The position numbers and the translations under genes are program-made. DNA of 64,000 nt from Streptomyces rishiriensis (GTDB lineage: Bacteria; Actinomycetota; Actinomycetes; Streptomycetales; Streptomycetaceae): assembly GCF_030815485.1 (NCBI RefSeq), contig NZ_JAUSWV010000002.1:2108001-2172000 (forward strand), in the 5' to 3' direction. Under the pieces are notes generated by a model. That model had not been told where the DNA came from, searched no databases, and saw only the letters and a list, made by a program, of their open reading frames with translations. Below, in pieces: positions 7,973 through 16,330 of the stretch. Each line of letters starts with the position of its first letter. The first letter of the stretch is position 1.

Positions 7973-8797
7973 ATGCCCGCTCCGCGCACCGTCCTGCTCA
8001 CCGGCGCCGCCGGCGGCCTCGGCACCCTGATGCGGGAGCTGCTGCCCGCCCACGGCTACGAGCTGCGCCTGCTCGACGTGCGCCCGATCGACGACGCGCC
8101 GCAGGCGATCGTCGCGGACCTGGCCGACAGGGACGCGGTCCGGGAGGCCGTGCGGGGCGTCGACGCGATCATCCACCTCGCGGGCATCTCGCTGGAAGCC
8201 CCCTTCGAGAAGATCCTCGGCGCGAACATCACGGGCACGTACAACCTGTACGAGGCGGCCCGCGAAGAGGGCGTGCAGCGCGTCGTCTTCGCCTCCTCCA
8301 ACCACGCGGTGGGCTTCACCCCCCGCCCTCCGGCCGACGCGTCGCCCGACGAGGGCGGACTGATCCCGATCGACACCCCGCGCCGCCCGGACACCTTCTA
8401 CGGCCTGTCCAAGTCCTTCGGCGAGGATCTCGCCCAGCTCTACTGGGACAAGCACGGCCTGGAGAGCGTGTCGGTGCGCATCGGCTCCTGCTTCGCCGAG
8501 CCCACCAGCGTGCGGATGCTGTCGCTGTGGATGAGCCCGGCCGACGGCGCCCGTCTCTTCCACGCGGCCCTGACCGCGGAGAACGTCGGCCACACCGTCG
8601 TCTACGGCTCGTCCGCCAACACCCGCCTGTGGTGGGACCTCGGCACCGCGCGGGCGCTCGGCTACGAGCCCCAGGACGACTCCGAGCCGTACGCCGAGAA
8701 GCTGATCGCCGAACAGGGCGAGCTGGACCCGGAGAACATCGCCCACGCCTACCTGGGCGGCCACTTCGTCAGCGACCCCCCGATCTGGCCGTACTGA
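7973..8797 (+). CDS. udh: Uronate dehydrogenase (NAD-dependent, SDR/epimerase fold)
   Basis: 274 aa from the ATG at 7973, chosen because AAGGAGA lies 8 nt upstream; an in-frame ATG 48 bp earlier lacks a ribosome binding site. Rossmann motif GAAGGLG near the N-terminus and catalytic YxxxK as YGLSK (about residue 143). Segments such as NITGTYNLYEAAR, FASSNHAVG and VRIGSC closely match the bacterial uronate dehydrogenases that oxidise galacturonate or glucuronate to aldarolactone. With kdgD diverging from it, the locus encodes the first and a late step of the oxidative uronate pathway. The glucarate/galactarate dehydratase step is not in the window. Confidence 0.85.
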   Translation: MPAPRTVLLTGAAGGLGTLMRELLPAHGYELRLLDVRPIDDAPQAIVADLADRDAVREAVRGVDAIIHLAGISLEAPFEKILGANITGTYNLYEAAREEGVQRVVFASSNHAVGFTPRPPADASPDEGGLIPIDTPRRPDTFYGLSKSFGEDLAQLYWDKHGLESVSVRIGSCFAEPTSVRMLSLWMSPADGARLFHAALTAENVGHTVVYGSSANTRLWWDLGTARALGYEPQDDSEPYAEKLIAEQGELDPENIAHAYLGGHFVSDPPIWPY

Positions 8798-8819
8798 CCC
8801 GAGAGCGGACCTCGTGGAC

Positions 8820-8850
8820 GGCGGGCGGGCACCGAACGGGCCCGCCCGCC
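8820..8850 (+). terminator. Hairpin terminator after udh
   Basis: A perfect 11-bp stem (GGCGGGCGGGC with its complement at 8840-8850) and a 9-nt loop, 22 nt after the udh stop. There is no T tract, as is common in Streptomyces. Confidence 0.65.
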
Positions 8851-9060
8851 GCCGTATCCGGGCACGTGCCCTGCCCGATCCCACCCGCCTCCCGGCCGCC
8901 CCGCAGGTCCGAGCCGGACAGGCCGCGCGGGAAACGGGCCCACCCGGGCAGTATCGGGCCCGCAACAGGCCTGGTCAGTGCCGCGCACCCGCTGTAGAAC
9001 TTCCCCCATGGACCCCACCGGGCCCGAACGGGCAGGACAGCGGGAGAGCGAGGTGACGAC

Positions 9061-9831
9061 ATGACCCCCAGGACGGCGGAGGAGCGCCAGCGCGAGATCG
9101 TGCGGGCCGCGCGCGCCACCGGCGCGGTCGACGTGACCACGCTCGCCACCGAACTGGGCGTGGCCAGGGAGACCGTACGGCGGGATCTGCGCGCGCTGGA
9201 AAACCACGGCCTGGTGCGCCGTACGCACGGCGGCGCCTATCCCGTGGAGAGCGCCGGCTTCGAGACGACGCTGGCCTTCCGCGCCACCAGCCATGTGCCC
9301 GAGAAGCGCCGGATCGCCGCCGCGGCGGCCGGGCTGCTCGGGGACGCCGAGACGGTCTTCGTCGACGAGGGCTTCACCCCGCAGCTCATCGCCGAGGCGC
9401 TGCCCAGGGACCGCCCGCTGACCGTGGTCACCGCCTCCCTCCCGGTCGCGGGCGCGCTCGCCGAGACCGAGAACATGTCCGTGCTGCTGCTCGGCGGCCG
9501 GGTCCGCTCCGGCACCCTGGCCACCGTCGACCACTGGACGACGAGGATGCTGGCCGGCTTCGTCGTCGACCTCGCCTACATCGGCGCCAACGGCATCTCC
9601 CGCGAACACGGCCTGACCACCCCGGACCCGGCGGTCGGCGAGGTCAAGGCGCAGGCCGTGCGGGCGGCCCGGCGGGTGGTCTTCACGGGCGTGCACTCCA
9701 AGTTCGGGGCGGTCGGCTTCTGCCGGTTCGCCGAGGTGGGCGCGCTGGAGGCGATCGTGACGAGCACGCTGCTGCCGACGGCCGAGGCCCACCGCTACTC
9801 ACTGCTGGGCCCTCAGGTCATCCGGGTCTGA
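9061..9831 (+). CDS. DeoR/GlpR-family regulator of sugar metabolism
   Basis: 256 aa. N-terminal DeoR helix-turn-helix (about residues 6-60, with LATELGVARETVRRDLRAL) and the typical RRTHGGA junction, followed by the DeoR C-terminal sensor (about 75-235) that binds sugar phosphates, including DEGFTP, LLLGGRVR and IGANGIS. It lies between the uronate genes and a polyol-type ABC importer operon on the same strand and could control either. A GAGGTG sequence precedes the ATG. Confidence 0.9.
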   Translation: MTPRTAEERQREIVRAARATGAVDVTTLATELGVARETVRRDLRALENHGLVRRTHGGAYPVESAGFETTLAFRATSHVPEKRRIAAAAAGLLGDAETVFVDEGFTPQLIAEALPRDRPLTVVTASLPVAGALAETENMSVLLLGGRVRSGTLATVDHWTTRMLAGFVVDLAYIGANGISREHGLTTPDPAVGEVKAQAVRAARRVVFTGVHSKFGAVGFCRFAEVGALEAIVTSTLLPTAEAHRYSLLGPQVIRV

Positions 9832-9845
9832 ACCCCCTGACCACC

Positions 9846-9876
9846 CGTCCCGAGGGCACTGCCACGCCTCGGGACG
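9846..9876 (+). terminator. Hairpin between deoR-type gene and ABC operon
   Basis: CGTCCCGAGG (9846-9855) pairs with CCTCGGGACG (9867-9876) over an 11-nt loop, 15 nt after the regulator stop and about 34 nt before the binding-protein start. It could terminate the regulator transcript or attenuate read-through into the importer. Confidence 0.5.
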
Positions 9877-9909
9877 CCCGATACATCCCTCTATGTCCAG
9901 GAGCGATCC

Positions 9910-11280
9910 ATGCGCACCCAGAGCCGACGGAGGCCGCGAGCCACGCTCGCCGCGGTCGCCGCAGGGACGCTGCTCGCCCCGTTGCTCTCCGGCTGCTGGG
10001 CCGGAGCCGGCGGGGCGGGTTCCGGCGGTGACTCCCTCAACGTCCTCATGGTCAACAACCCCCAGATGGCCGAGCTGCAGAAGCTCACCGCCGACCACTT
10101 CACCAAGGAGACCGGCATCAAGGTGAGTTTCACCCTGCTGCCGGAGAACGACGTCCGCGACAAGATCAGCCAGGACTTCGCCAACCAGGCGGGCCAGTAC
10201 GACGTGGCGACCCTGTCGAACTACGAGATACCGATCTACGCCCGCAACGGCTGGCTGCACGCGATGGACTCGTACGTGGCGGCGGACCCCGCCTATGACG
10301 AGCAGGACGTCCTGGCACCGATGCGCGAGTCCCTCACCGGGGACGACGGAAAACTCTACGGCCAGCCCTTCTACGGCGAGTCCTCCTTCCTGATGTACCG
10401 CAAGGACGTGTTCGCGGCGAAGGGGCTGACGATGCCCGCCCGCCCCACCTGGCAGCAGGTGGCCGACCTCGCGGCCGAGACGGACGGCGCCGAGCCCGGC
10501 ATGAAGGGCATCTGCCTGCGCGGACTGCCCGGCTGGGGCGAGGTGATGGCGCCCCTGACGACCGTCGTGAACACCTTCGGCGGCACCTGGTTCGACCAGG
10601 ACTGGAAGGCACAGCTCGATGCGCCCGCCTTCGAGAAGGCGACGAAGTTCTACGTCGACCTCGTCCGCGACCACGGCGAGTCCGGAGCCGCCCAGTCCGG
10701 CTTCGCCGAGTGCCTCAACAACATGACCCAGGGCAAGGTCGCCATGTGGTACGACGCCACCTCCGCGGCCGGGTCCCTGGAGGCGGCGAAGTCCCCGGTC
10801 AAGGGCAAGATGGGCTACGCGCCCGCGCCTGTCGAGGAGACGGAGTCCTCCGGCTGGCTCTACACCTGGGCCTGGGGCATCCAGAAGGCCTCCCGCAACG
10901 CCGACAAGGCCTGGAAGTTCGTCTCCTGGGCGTCGGGCAAGCAGTACGAGCAGCTGGTCGGCGAGGAGATCGGCTGGTCGAACGTGCCGGCCGGCAAGCG
11001 CGCGTCGACCTACGAGAACGCGGCCTACCGCGAACAGGCCTCCGCCTTCCAGGACATGACGAAGCAGGCCATCGAAGCGGCCAAGCCCAACGACCCGGGT
11101 ACGCAGCCGCGGCCCGCGCCCGGCATCCAGTTCGTCGGCATCCCCGAGTTCACCGACCTCGGCACCAAGGTCTCCCAGGAGATCAGCGCGGCCATCGCCG
11201 GACGCCAGTCCGTCGAGTCGGCCCTGAAGAAGTCCCAGCAGCTCGCCGAGCGGATCTCCGAGGAGTACGAGGGACGATGA
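9910..11280 (+). CDS. ABC transporter substrate-binding lipoprotein (polyol/sugar, SmoE-like)
   Basis: 456 aa with a lipoprotein signal peptide: basic N-terminus, hydrophobic stretch and lipobox LLSGC with Cys29 as lipidation site, followed by a Gly/Ser-rich tether. The mature part is a family-1 solute-binding protein; LYGQPFYGESSFLMYRKDVF and the conserved Trp-rich C-terminal half resemble sorbitol/mannitol-binding proteins. AGGAG lies 6 nt before the ATG. It is the first gene of a four-gene set in which each gene overlaps the next by 4 bp, with two permeases and a dehydrogenase, consistent with uptake and oxidation of a sugar alcohol. Confidence 0.88.
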   Translation: MRTQSRRRPRATLAAVAAGTLLAPLLSGCWAGAGGAGSGGDSLNVLMVNNPQMAELQKLTADHFTKETGIKVSFTLLPENDVRDKISQDFANQAGQYDVATLSNYEIPIYARNGWLHAMDSYVAADPAYDEQDVLAPMRESLTGDDGKLYGQPFYGESSFLMYRKDVFAAKGLTMPARPTWQQVADLAAETDGAEPGMKGICLRGLPGWGEVMAPLTTVVNTFGGTWFDQDWKAQLDAPAFEKATKFYVDLVRDHGESGAAQSGFAECLNNMTQGKVAMWYDATSAAGSLEAAKSPVKGKMGYAPAPVEETESSGWLYTWAWGIQKASRNADKAWKFVSWASGKQYEQLVGEEIGWSNVPAGKRASTYENAAYREQASAFQDMTKQAIEAAKPNDPGTQPRPAPGIQFVGIPEFTDLGTKVSQEISAAIAGRQSVESALKKSQQLAERISEEYEGR

Positions 11281-12215
11281 CCGCGACGACGACGGCCCCC
11301 GTGGCCGCACCTCCCGTACGCACCCCGCACGGGCCGAACGCCCGGCTGCGCGCCTGGGCGACCCGGGCCCCGCTGCTCCCCGCCCTGGTCTTCATGATCG
11401 TGGTCACCCAACTCCCGTTCGTGGCCACGGTGGTGATCTCCTTCTTCGACTGGAACGCGCTGTACCCCGGGGCCCGCCGCTTCACCGGGCTCGACAACTA
11501 CCACCAGGTCCTGACCGACGCCGACCTGCGCCACTCGGTGTGGACGACCGTCCTGCTGACGGCGACCGTGGTGCTGGCCAGCCTGGTGCTGGGACTGGGC
11601 CTGGCCCTGCTCCTGGACCGCCGGTTCCGGGGCCGGGGCGTGGTCCGCACGCTGCTGATCGCACCCTTCCTTGTGGTGCCGGTGGCGGCGGCCCTGCTCT
11701 GGAAGCACGTCCTCTACAACCCCGAATACGGCCTGCTCAACGGTTTGTTGCACTACGTGGGCGGCCCTCAGCCGGACTGGATCTCCGACACTCCGCTGCT
11801 CGCCGTGGAGGCCTCCCTGGTCTGGCAGTGGACGCCGTTCATGATGCTGATCCTGCTGGCCGGCCTGCAGAGCCGGGACCAGCAGCAGATCGAGGCGGCA
11901 CGGGTGGACGGCGCGGGCGACTGGCAGATCTTCCGCCATCTGACCCTCCCCCACCTGCGCCGCTACCTGGAACTGGGCGCCCTGCTCGGCTCGATCTACA
12001 TCGTGCAGAACTTCGACGCGGTCTTCACCATCACCTCGGGAGGCCTCGGCACGGCGAACCTCCCCTACACCGTCTACCAGAGCTTCTACCAGGCCCATGA
12101 GAACGGCCTCGCCTCGGCCGCCGGCGTCCTGGTCGTCATCGGCTCGATCGTCATCGCGACCTTCGCCCTGCGGGTCGTCTCGTCCCTGTTCCGCGAGGAG
12201 GTGTCCCGCGCATGA
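11277..12215 (+). CDS. ABC sugar/polyol permease 1 (MalF/SmoF-like)
   Basis: 312 aa from the ATG at 11277, which overlaps the binding-protein stop (ATGA); the frame is open far upstream but that part is a shadow of the binding protein. Six transmembrane segments with the cytoplasmic EAA loop EAARVDGAGDWQIFRHLTLP (about residues 202-221) that contacts the ATPase. CUT1-type importer subunit. No ATP-binding subunit is encoded nearby; in Streptomyces such importers commonly share the MsiK ATPase, which I infer here. Confidence 0.9.
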   Translation: MTATTTAPVAAPPVRTPHGPNARLRAWATRAPLLPALVFMIVVTQLPFVATVVISFFDWNALYPGARRFTGLDNYHQVLTDADLRHSVWTTVLLTATVVLASLVLGLGLALLLDRRFRGRGVVRTLLIAPFLVVPVAAALLWKHVLYNPEYGLLNGLLHYVGGPQPDWISDTPLLAVEASLVWQWTPFMMLILLAGLQSRDQQQIEAARVDGAGDWQIFRHLTLPHLRRYLELGALLGSIYIVQNFDAVFTITSGGLGTANLPYTVYQSFYQAHENGLASAAGVLVVIGSIVIATFALRVVSSLFREEVSRA

Positions 12216-13036
12216 ACGTCGTACGCAGAGGCGGCCTCGGGCTGTTGGCCTGGGTGACCGGAATCGTGTTCTTCCTGCCCGTCGCCTGGATGGCCCTGAC
12301 GTCCTTCCACTCCGAGCAGGACGCGGCCACCAACCCCCCGTCCTTCACCGCCGCCCTCACCCTCGACGGCTACCGCGAGTTCTTCGGCACCGGAGGCGGC
12401 GCGAGCCCCTGGCCGGCGCTGGCCAACTCGGTGGTGGCGTCCCTCGCGTCGACCCTGTTCGTCCTGCTCCTCGCCCTCCCGGCGGCCTACGCGCTGTCGA
12501 TCCGGCCGGTGAAGAAGTGGACCGACGTCCTGTTCTTCTTCCTGTCCACCAAGATGCTGCCGGTGGTGGCGGGCCTGCTGCCGATCTACCTGTTCGCGAA
12601 GAACGCGGGGATGCTGGACAACATCTGGCTGCTGGTCATCCTCTACACCTCCATGAACCTGCCGATCGCGGTGTGGATGATGCAGTCGTTCCTCGCCGAG
12701 GTCCCGGTGGCGATCATCGAGGCCGCGCGGGTGGACGGGGCACGGCTGCCGACGATCCTCGCGCGCGTGGTCGCCCCGATCGCCCTGCCCGGCATCGCGG
12801 CGACGGCCCTGATCTGCTTCATCTTCAGCTGGAACGAGCTGCTGTTCGCGCGGGTGCTCACCGGCGTGGTCGCGGAGACCGCCCCCGTCTTCCTGACCGG
12901 CTTCATCACCAGCCAGGGCCTGTTCCTGGCGAAGGTGTGCGCCGCGTCGCTGGTCATCTCCCTGCCGGTGCTCGCCGCGGGGTTCGCCGCCCAGGACAAA
13001 CTGGTCCAGGGGCTGTCCTTGGGAGCCGTGAAATGA
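12212..13036 (+). CDS. ABC sugar/polyol permease 2 (MalG/SmoG-like)
   Basis: 274 aa. Overlaps the first permease by 4 bp. Six predicted membrane segments and a canonical EAA loop EAARVDGARLPTILARVVAP (about residues 170-189). It should form a heterodimeric channel with the preceding permease in the cytoplasmic membrane. Its stop overlaps the start of the zinc dehydrogenase gene, tying uptake to oxidation of the substrate. Confidence 0.9.
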   Translation: MNVVRRGGLGLLAWVTGIVFFLPVAWMALTSFHSEQDAATNPPSFTAALTLDGYREFFGTGGGASPWPALANSVVASLASTLFVLLLALPAAYALSIRPVKKWTDVLFFFLSTKMLPVVAGLLPIYLFAKNAGMLDNIWLLVILYTSMNLPIAVWMMQSFLAEVPVAIIEAARVDGARLPTILARVVAPIALPGIAATALICFIFSWNELLFARVLTGVVAETAPVFLTGFITSQGLFLAKVCAASLVISLPVLAAGFAAQDKLVQGLSLGAVK

Positions 13037-14022
13037 AGGCCGCCGTCATCGAGTCCGTGGGCCGCGCCGTCGTCACCGAGGTCCCCGACCCGACGCCAGG
13101 GCCGCGCGAGGTGGTCGTGGAGGTCGCCGCCTGCGGTCTGTGCGGCACCGATCTGCACATCCTCCAGGGCGAGTTCGCGCCGAAGCTGCCCATCGTGCCG
13201 GGGCACGAGTTCGCGGGCGCGGTCGTGGGGGTCGGCACGCAGGTCACGGAGGTGTCGGTGGGCGACCGGGTGGCGGTGGACCCCTCGCTGTACTGCCACG
13301 AGTGCCGGTACTGCCGTACCGGCCACAACAACCTCTGCGAACGCTGGGCCGCGATCGGCGTCACCACGGCGGGGGGCGCGGCCCAGTACGCGGTGGCGCC
13401 GGTGGCGAACTGCGTCCGGCTGCCCGAGCACATCCGCACCCAGGACGCGGCCCTCGTCGAGCCCCTGTCGTGCGCGGTACGCGGTTACGACGTGCTCCGC
13501 TCGCGGCTGGGCGCGCACGTACTGATCTACGGCTCCGGGACGATGGGGCTGATGATGCTGGAGCTGGCCAAGCGCACCGGTGCGGCGAGCGTGGACGTGG
13601 TGGACCTGAATCCGGCACGGCTGGAGACGGCGCGCCGGCTGGGCGTCTCGGGGACGGCGGCGAACGCGGACGAGCTGGAGCGGCCGAGCGGCTGGGACCT
13701 GGTGGTGGACGCCACCGGCAACGCGGCCGCGATCCAGGACGGCCTGGGCCGGGTGGCGAAGGCGGGGACCTTCCTCCAGTTCGGCGTCGCCGACTACGCG
13801 ACGCGGGTCACCATCGACCCGTACCGGATCTACAACCAGGAGATCACCATCACCGGCTCGATGGCCGTCCTGCACAGCTTCGAACGGGCCGCCGAGCTGT
13901 TCGCGAACGGGGTGCTGGACCCGGAGGTCTTCATCAGCGACCGGATGCCGCTGGAGGAGTACCCGCGCGCGCTGGAACAGTTCGCGGCGGGCGTCGGCCG
14001 CAAGATCGTCGTGGTCCCGTAG
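13033..14022 (+). CDS. Zinc-dependent alcohol/polyol dehydrogenase (MDR superfamily)
   Basis: 329 aa from the ATG overlapping the permease stop. Catalytic zinc ligands Cys37 (CGLCGTDLH) and His58-Glu59 (PGHEF); structural zinc cysteines 88, 91, 94 and 102 (YCHECRYC...LC). NAD(P)-binding GSGTMG near residue 160. The closest branch is sorbitol/threonine/xylitol-type dehydrogenases. As the last gene of the importer operon it probably oxidises the imported sugar alcohol to the ketose; the exact substrate is not visible. Confidence 0.88.
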   Translation: MKAAVIESVGRAVVTEVPDPTPGPREVVVEVAACGLCGTDLHILQGEFAPKLPIVPGHEFAGAVVGVGTQVTEVSVGDRVAVDPSLYCHECRYCRTGHNNLCERWAAIGVTTAGGAAQYAVAPVANCVRLPEHIRTQDAALVEPLSCAVRGYDVLRSRLGAHVLIYGSGTMGLMMLELAKRTGAASVDVVDLNPARLETARRLGVSGTAANADELERPSGWDLVVDATGNAAAIQDGLGRVAKAGTFLQFGVADYATRVTIDPYRIYNQEITITGSMAVLHSFERAAELFANGVLDPEVFISDRMPLEEYPRALEQFAAGVGRKIVVVP

Positions 14023-14118
14023 GCCCGTTTCTCCGCGATATGCCTAATGATGTCCCTGCCCGGACCCGTTCGGGTCCGGGTAAGGGAACGGCAAAGTGGT
14101 CTCGCTCGTTCACCCGGC

Positions 14119-15315
14119 ATGACAGCTATGACCCCCGGCTCGAACATCCCTCTCCCCACCGCGCGCGTCACGGTGGACGTCGCCGCTCCGGTGCGGCTCG
14201 ACGTTTCGGGCCTGCTGCTCACCGCCGACGGCAAGGTGCGCTCCGACGACGACTTCATCTTCTACAACCAGCCGAACGGCCCCGGCGTGACCTACCGCTC
14301 CGGCGGCGGTGCGGCACCCGACGCGATCATCGTCGACACGGCCGCGGTCCCCCCGGGCATCGAGAAGATCGTCGTCACCGCCAGCCCGGACGCCGCGGGG
14401 CAGACGTTCCAGGGCGTCGAGCCGACGGCCACGATCCGCGGCGCGGACGACAACAGCGTGCTGGCCACGTTCACGCCCCCGCAGCTCGGCTCGGAGACAG
14501 CTCTGGTCGTCGTGGAGATCTATCTCCGCAACGGCGTCTGGAAGGCCCGCGCGGTCGGCCAGGGCTACGCGAACGGCCTGGCCGGCATCGCCACCGACTT
14601 CGGGGTGACGGTGGAGGAACCGGTACCCGCCGCCCCGCCCCGGCAGGTCGCCGCGCCGCCCGCGCCGCAGTCCCCGGTGACCCCGGCGGCCCCGCCGATG
14701 CCCCCGGCACCGCCCGCCGCGGCACCCGCGGCCACGGGGAAGATCAACCTGGACAAGGGCCGGGTCAGCCTCCAGAAGAACCAGACCGTCTCTCTCGTCA
14801 AGGGCGGCCGGCCGCTGCTCTCGCAGGTGAAGATGGGCCTGGGCTGGGAGCCGGCGTTCCGCGGCAAGGACATCGACCTGGACGCCTCGGTCATCGCCTA
14901 CGGGCCCCAGCGCAACCACATCGACAGCTGCTATTTCGGCAAGCTCGACATCGTGAACGGCGCGATCAAGCACTCCGGTGACAACCTCACCGGCGAGGGC
15001 GGCGGTGACGACGAGGTGATCGTCGTCGACCTCGGCCGTCTCCCGCAGGAGGTGACCGGGCTGGTCTTCACGGTGAACTCCTTCTCCGGCCAGAAGTTCA
15101 CCGAGGTCGCCAAGGCCTACTGCCGTCTCCTGGACGCCTCGACCGGCGAGGAGCTCGTCCGCTTCGACCTCACCGGCGCCGAAGCGCAGACGGGCGTGCT
15201 GATGGCCAAGCTGATCAAGCAGTTCTCCGGCGAGTGGGAGATGACGGCCATGGGCGACTTCGTCAAGGCCCGCACCGTACGGAACATGGTGAAGCCGGGC
15301 GCCCAGGCCCTGTAG
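14119..15315 (+). CDS. Protein with two TerD domains
   Basis: 398 aa from the ATG at 14119 (MTAMTPGSNIPLP); a start 72 bp upstream is possible but adds a basic, low-complexity leader. A degenerate N-terminal TerD-like domain (about 10-165, with FIFYNQPNGPGV) is joined by an Ala/Pro-rich linker (about 170-205) to a second, complete TerD domain (about 210-395, with KGRDIDL-like calcium-loop acids and DDEVIVVDL). TerD proteins bind calcium and are linked to tellurite and other stress responses and, in Streptomyces, to differentiation. It stands alone here, without other ter genes. Confidence 0.85.
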   Translation: MTAMTPGSNIPLPTARVTVDVAAPVRLDVSGLLLTADGKVRSDDDFIFYNQPNGPGVTYRSGGGAAPDAIIVDTAAVPPGIEKIVVTASPDAAGQTFQGVEPTATIRGADDNSVLATFTPPQLGSETALVVVEIYLRNGVWKARAVGQGYANGLAGIATDFGVTVEEPVPAAPPRQVAAPPAPQSPVTPAAPPMPPAPPAAAPAATGKINLDKGRVSLQKNQTVSLVKGGRPLLSQVKMGLGWEPAFRGKDIDLDASVIAYGPQRNHIDSCYFGKLDIVNGAIKHSGDNLTGEGGGDDEVIVVDLGRLPQEVTGLVFTVNSFSGQKFTEVAKAYCRLLDASTGEELVRFDLTGAEAQTGVLMAKLIKQFSGEWEMTAMGDFVKARTVRNMVKPGAQAL

Positions 15316-15355
15316 CCACGCCCGGGCCGGCCCCGGCCCGCCGACCGCTCAGCCA

Positions 15356-15383
15356 CGGGCGCCCGCCACCACGGGGGCGCCCG
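15356..15383 (+). terminator. Hairpin terminator after the TerD gene
   Basis: CGGGCGCCC (15356-15364) pairs with GGGCGCCCG (15375-15383), 10-nt loop, 40 nt after the stop codon. Confidence 0.55.
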
Positions 15384-15539
15384 CTGCCGTCAGCCACTGC
15401 TCCCTTGTCCGCTGCCGTCAGCCACTGCCGGCGCCCGCCACCGTGCGGGGCGCCGTCACCGTGCGAGCCGCCGTGACCGTGCAGGCCGCCGCCACCGTGC
15501 GGGCCGCAGCCACCGTCCGGGCCGCCGTCAGCGTGCGGG
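15383..15539. repeat. Short direct repeats and six tandem 18-bp units between terD and tetR
   Basis: GCTGCCGTCAGCCACTGC occurs twice exactly (15383-15400 and 15411-15428). It is followed by six imperfect 18-bp units (15432-15539; consensus about CCGCCGTCACCGTGCGGG), the last running into the final codons of the TetR gene. Read on the - strand in another frame the array encodes a TVxAAR-type peptide repeat, but the TetR domain is already complete before it, so it is non-coding or a degenerate tail. Confidence 0.75.
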
Positions 15540-16097
15540 CCGTAGCCCCTCCGTCAGCAGCGACACATACCGGCGGATGGCGGTGCGGTCGCCCTTCGCC
15601 AGCTCCGACGCCGTCGCCACCCCGTGCGCGAGGCGCAGTACGTCGATCGGCTCGATGTCCGCCCGCAGGGTTCCCTCCCGCTGCGCCGCCTCCACCAGCC
15701 GGGCCGCCGCCTCCTTCATGTTCGCGCCGCAGGCGGTGACCGCCGCCGCGCTGTCCGTGACGGCGGAGCCCAGCAGGGCCTTCATCCCGCGGACCTGGAT
15801 CGTGCCGACACACAGCTCGTTGAGCCACTCCACCAGCGCCACGCCCGGCGGGAGTTCCCCGCCGAGCTCGTCGGCCCGCACGGCGAGCGCCTCGATCCGG
15901 TCGAGGTAGGCCGCCTCCAGCAGTGCCTGACGCGTCGGGAAATGCCGGTACAGCGTGCCGGATCCGACGCCCGCCCGCTTGGCGATGTCGTCCAGGGAGG
16001 CACCCTCCCCATGCTCGGCGAAGGCCTCCGCCGCCACCTTCAGCAAGCGCTCGTAGTTGCGGCGAGCGTCCGCACGCATGGGCCTGACCTGCGTCAT
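15528..16097 (-). CDS. TetR-family transcriptional regulator
   Basis: 189 aa from the ATG at 16097, selected because GAGGAG lies 7 nt upstream; the longer reading frame adds 32 codons of poor coding character. N-terminal TetR helix-turn-helix (about residues 20-65, with DDIAKRAGVGSGTLYRHFPT) and a helical ligand domain of the SCO-type TetR_C. It faces away from the TerD gene, so the two are convergent. No obvious neighbouring target; the ACC deaminase upstream is on the same strand. Confidence 0.88.
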   Translation of the reverse strand: MTQVRPMRADARRNYERLLKVAAEAFAEHGEGASLDDIAKRAGVGSGTLYRHFPTRQALLEAAYLDRIEALAVRADELGGELPPGVALVEWLNELCVGTIQVRGMKALLGSAVTDSAAAVTACGANMKEAAARLVEAAQREGTLRADIEPIDVLRLAHGVATASELAKGDRTAIRRYVSLLTEGLRPAR

Positions 16098-16292
16098 CCA
16101 GTTACTCCTCGCGAACCGGGGACTCTCTCCGCATTCTGGCAGACTCTCGCAGGAGACGGCCCCCGCTCGGTGTGCTCGTCCCTGCGGGTCCACGACCAGC
16201 GTCTTCTCGTGCTGCCCGCATGTTCCACCACTTCACGCGGGGACACCAGACAGGGAGCCGCCCCCGCTCCACAGGGGCAGGCGCGGGACTCC

Positions 16293-16312
16293 GGTCCCGG
16301 GCGGCCGGGACC
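16293..16312 (-). terminator. Hairpin terminator after acdS
   Basis: GGTCCCGG (16293-16300) pairs with CCGGGACC (16305-16312) over a GCGG loop, 19 nt beyond the acdS stop. The rest of the 233-bp gap to the tetR start shows only the tetR ribosome binding site. Confidence 0.5.
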
Positions 16313-16330
16313 CGCCGTCCGGACAGGTCC

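Noticed and set aside
10710..12215. Longer reading frame for ABC permease 1
   Set aside because: The first 567 bp are an out-of-frame shadow of the binding protein. The ATG at 11277 overlaps the upstream stop, as elsewhere in this operon.
15418..15828. - strand ORF with TVxAAR peptide repeats
   Set aside because: It overlaps the well-supported TetR gene in another frame, lacks a recognisable domain and derives its repeats from the 18-bp DNA array.
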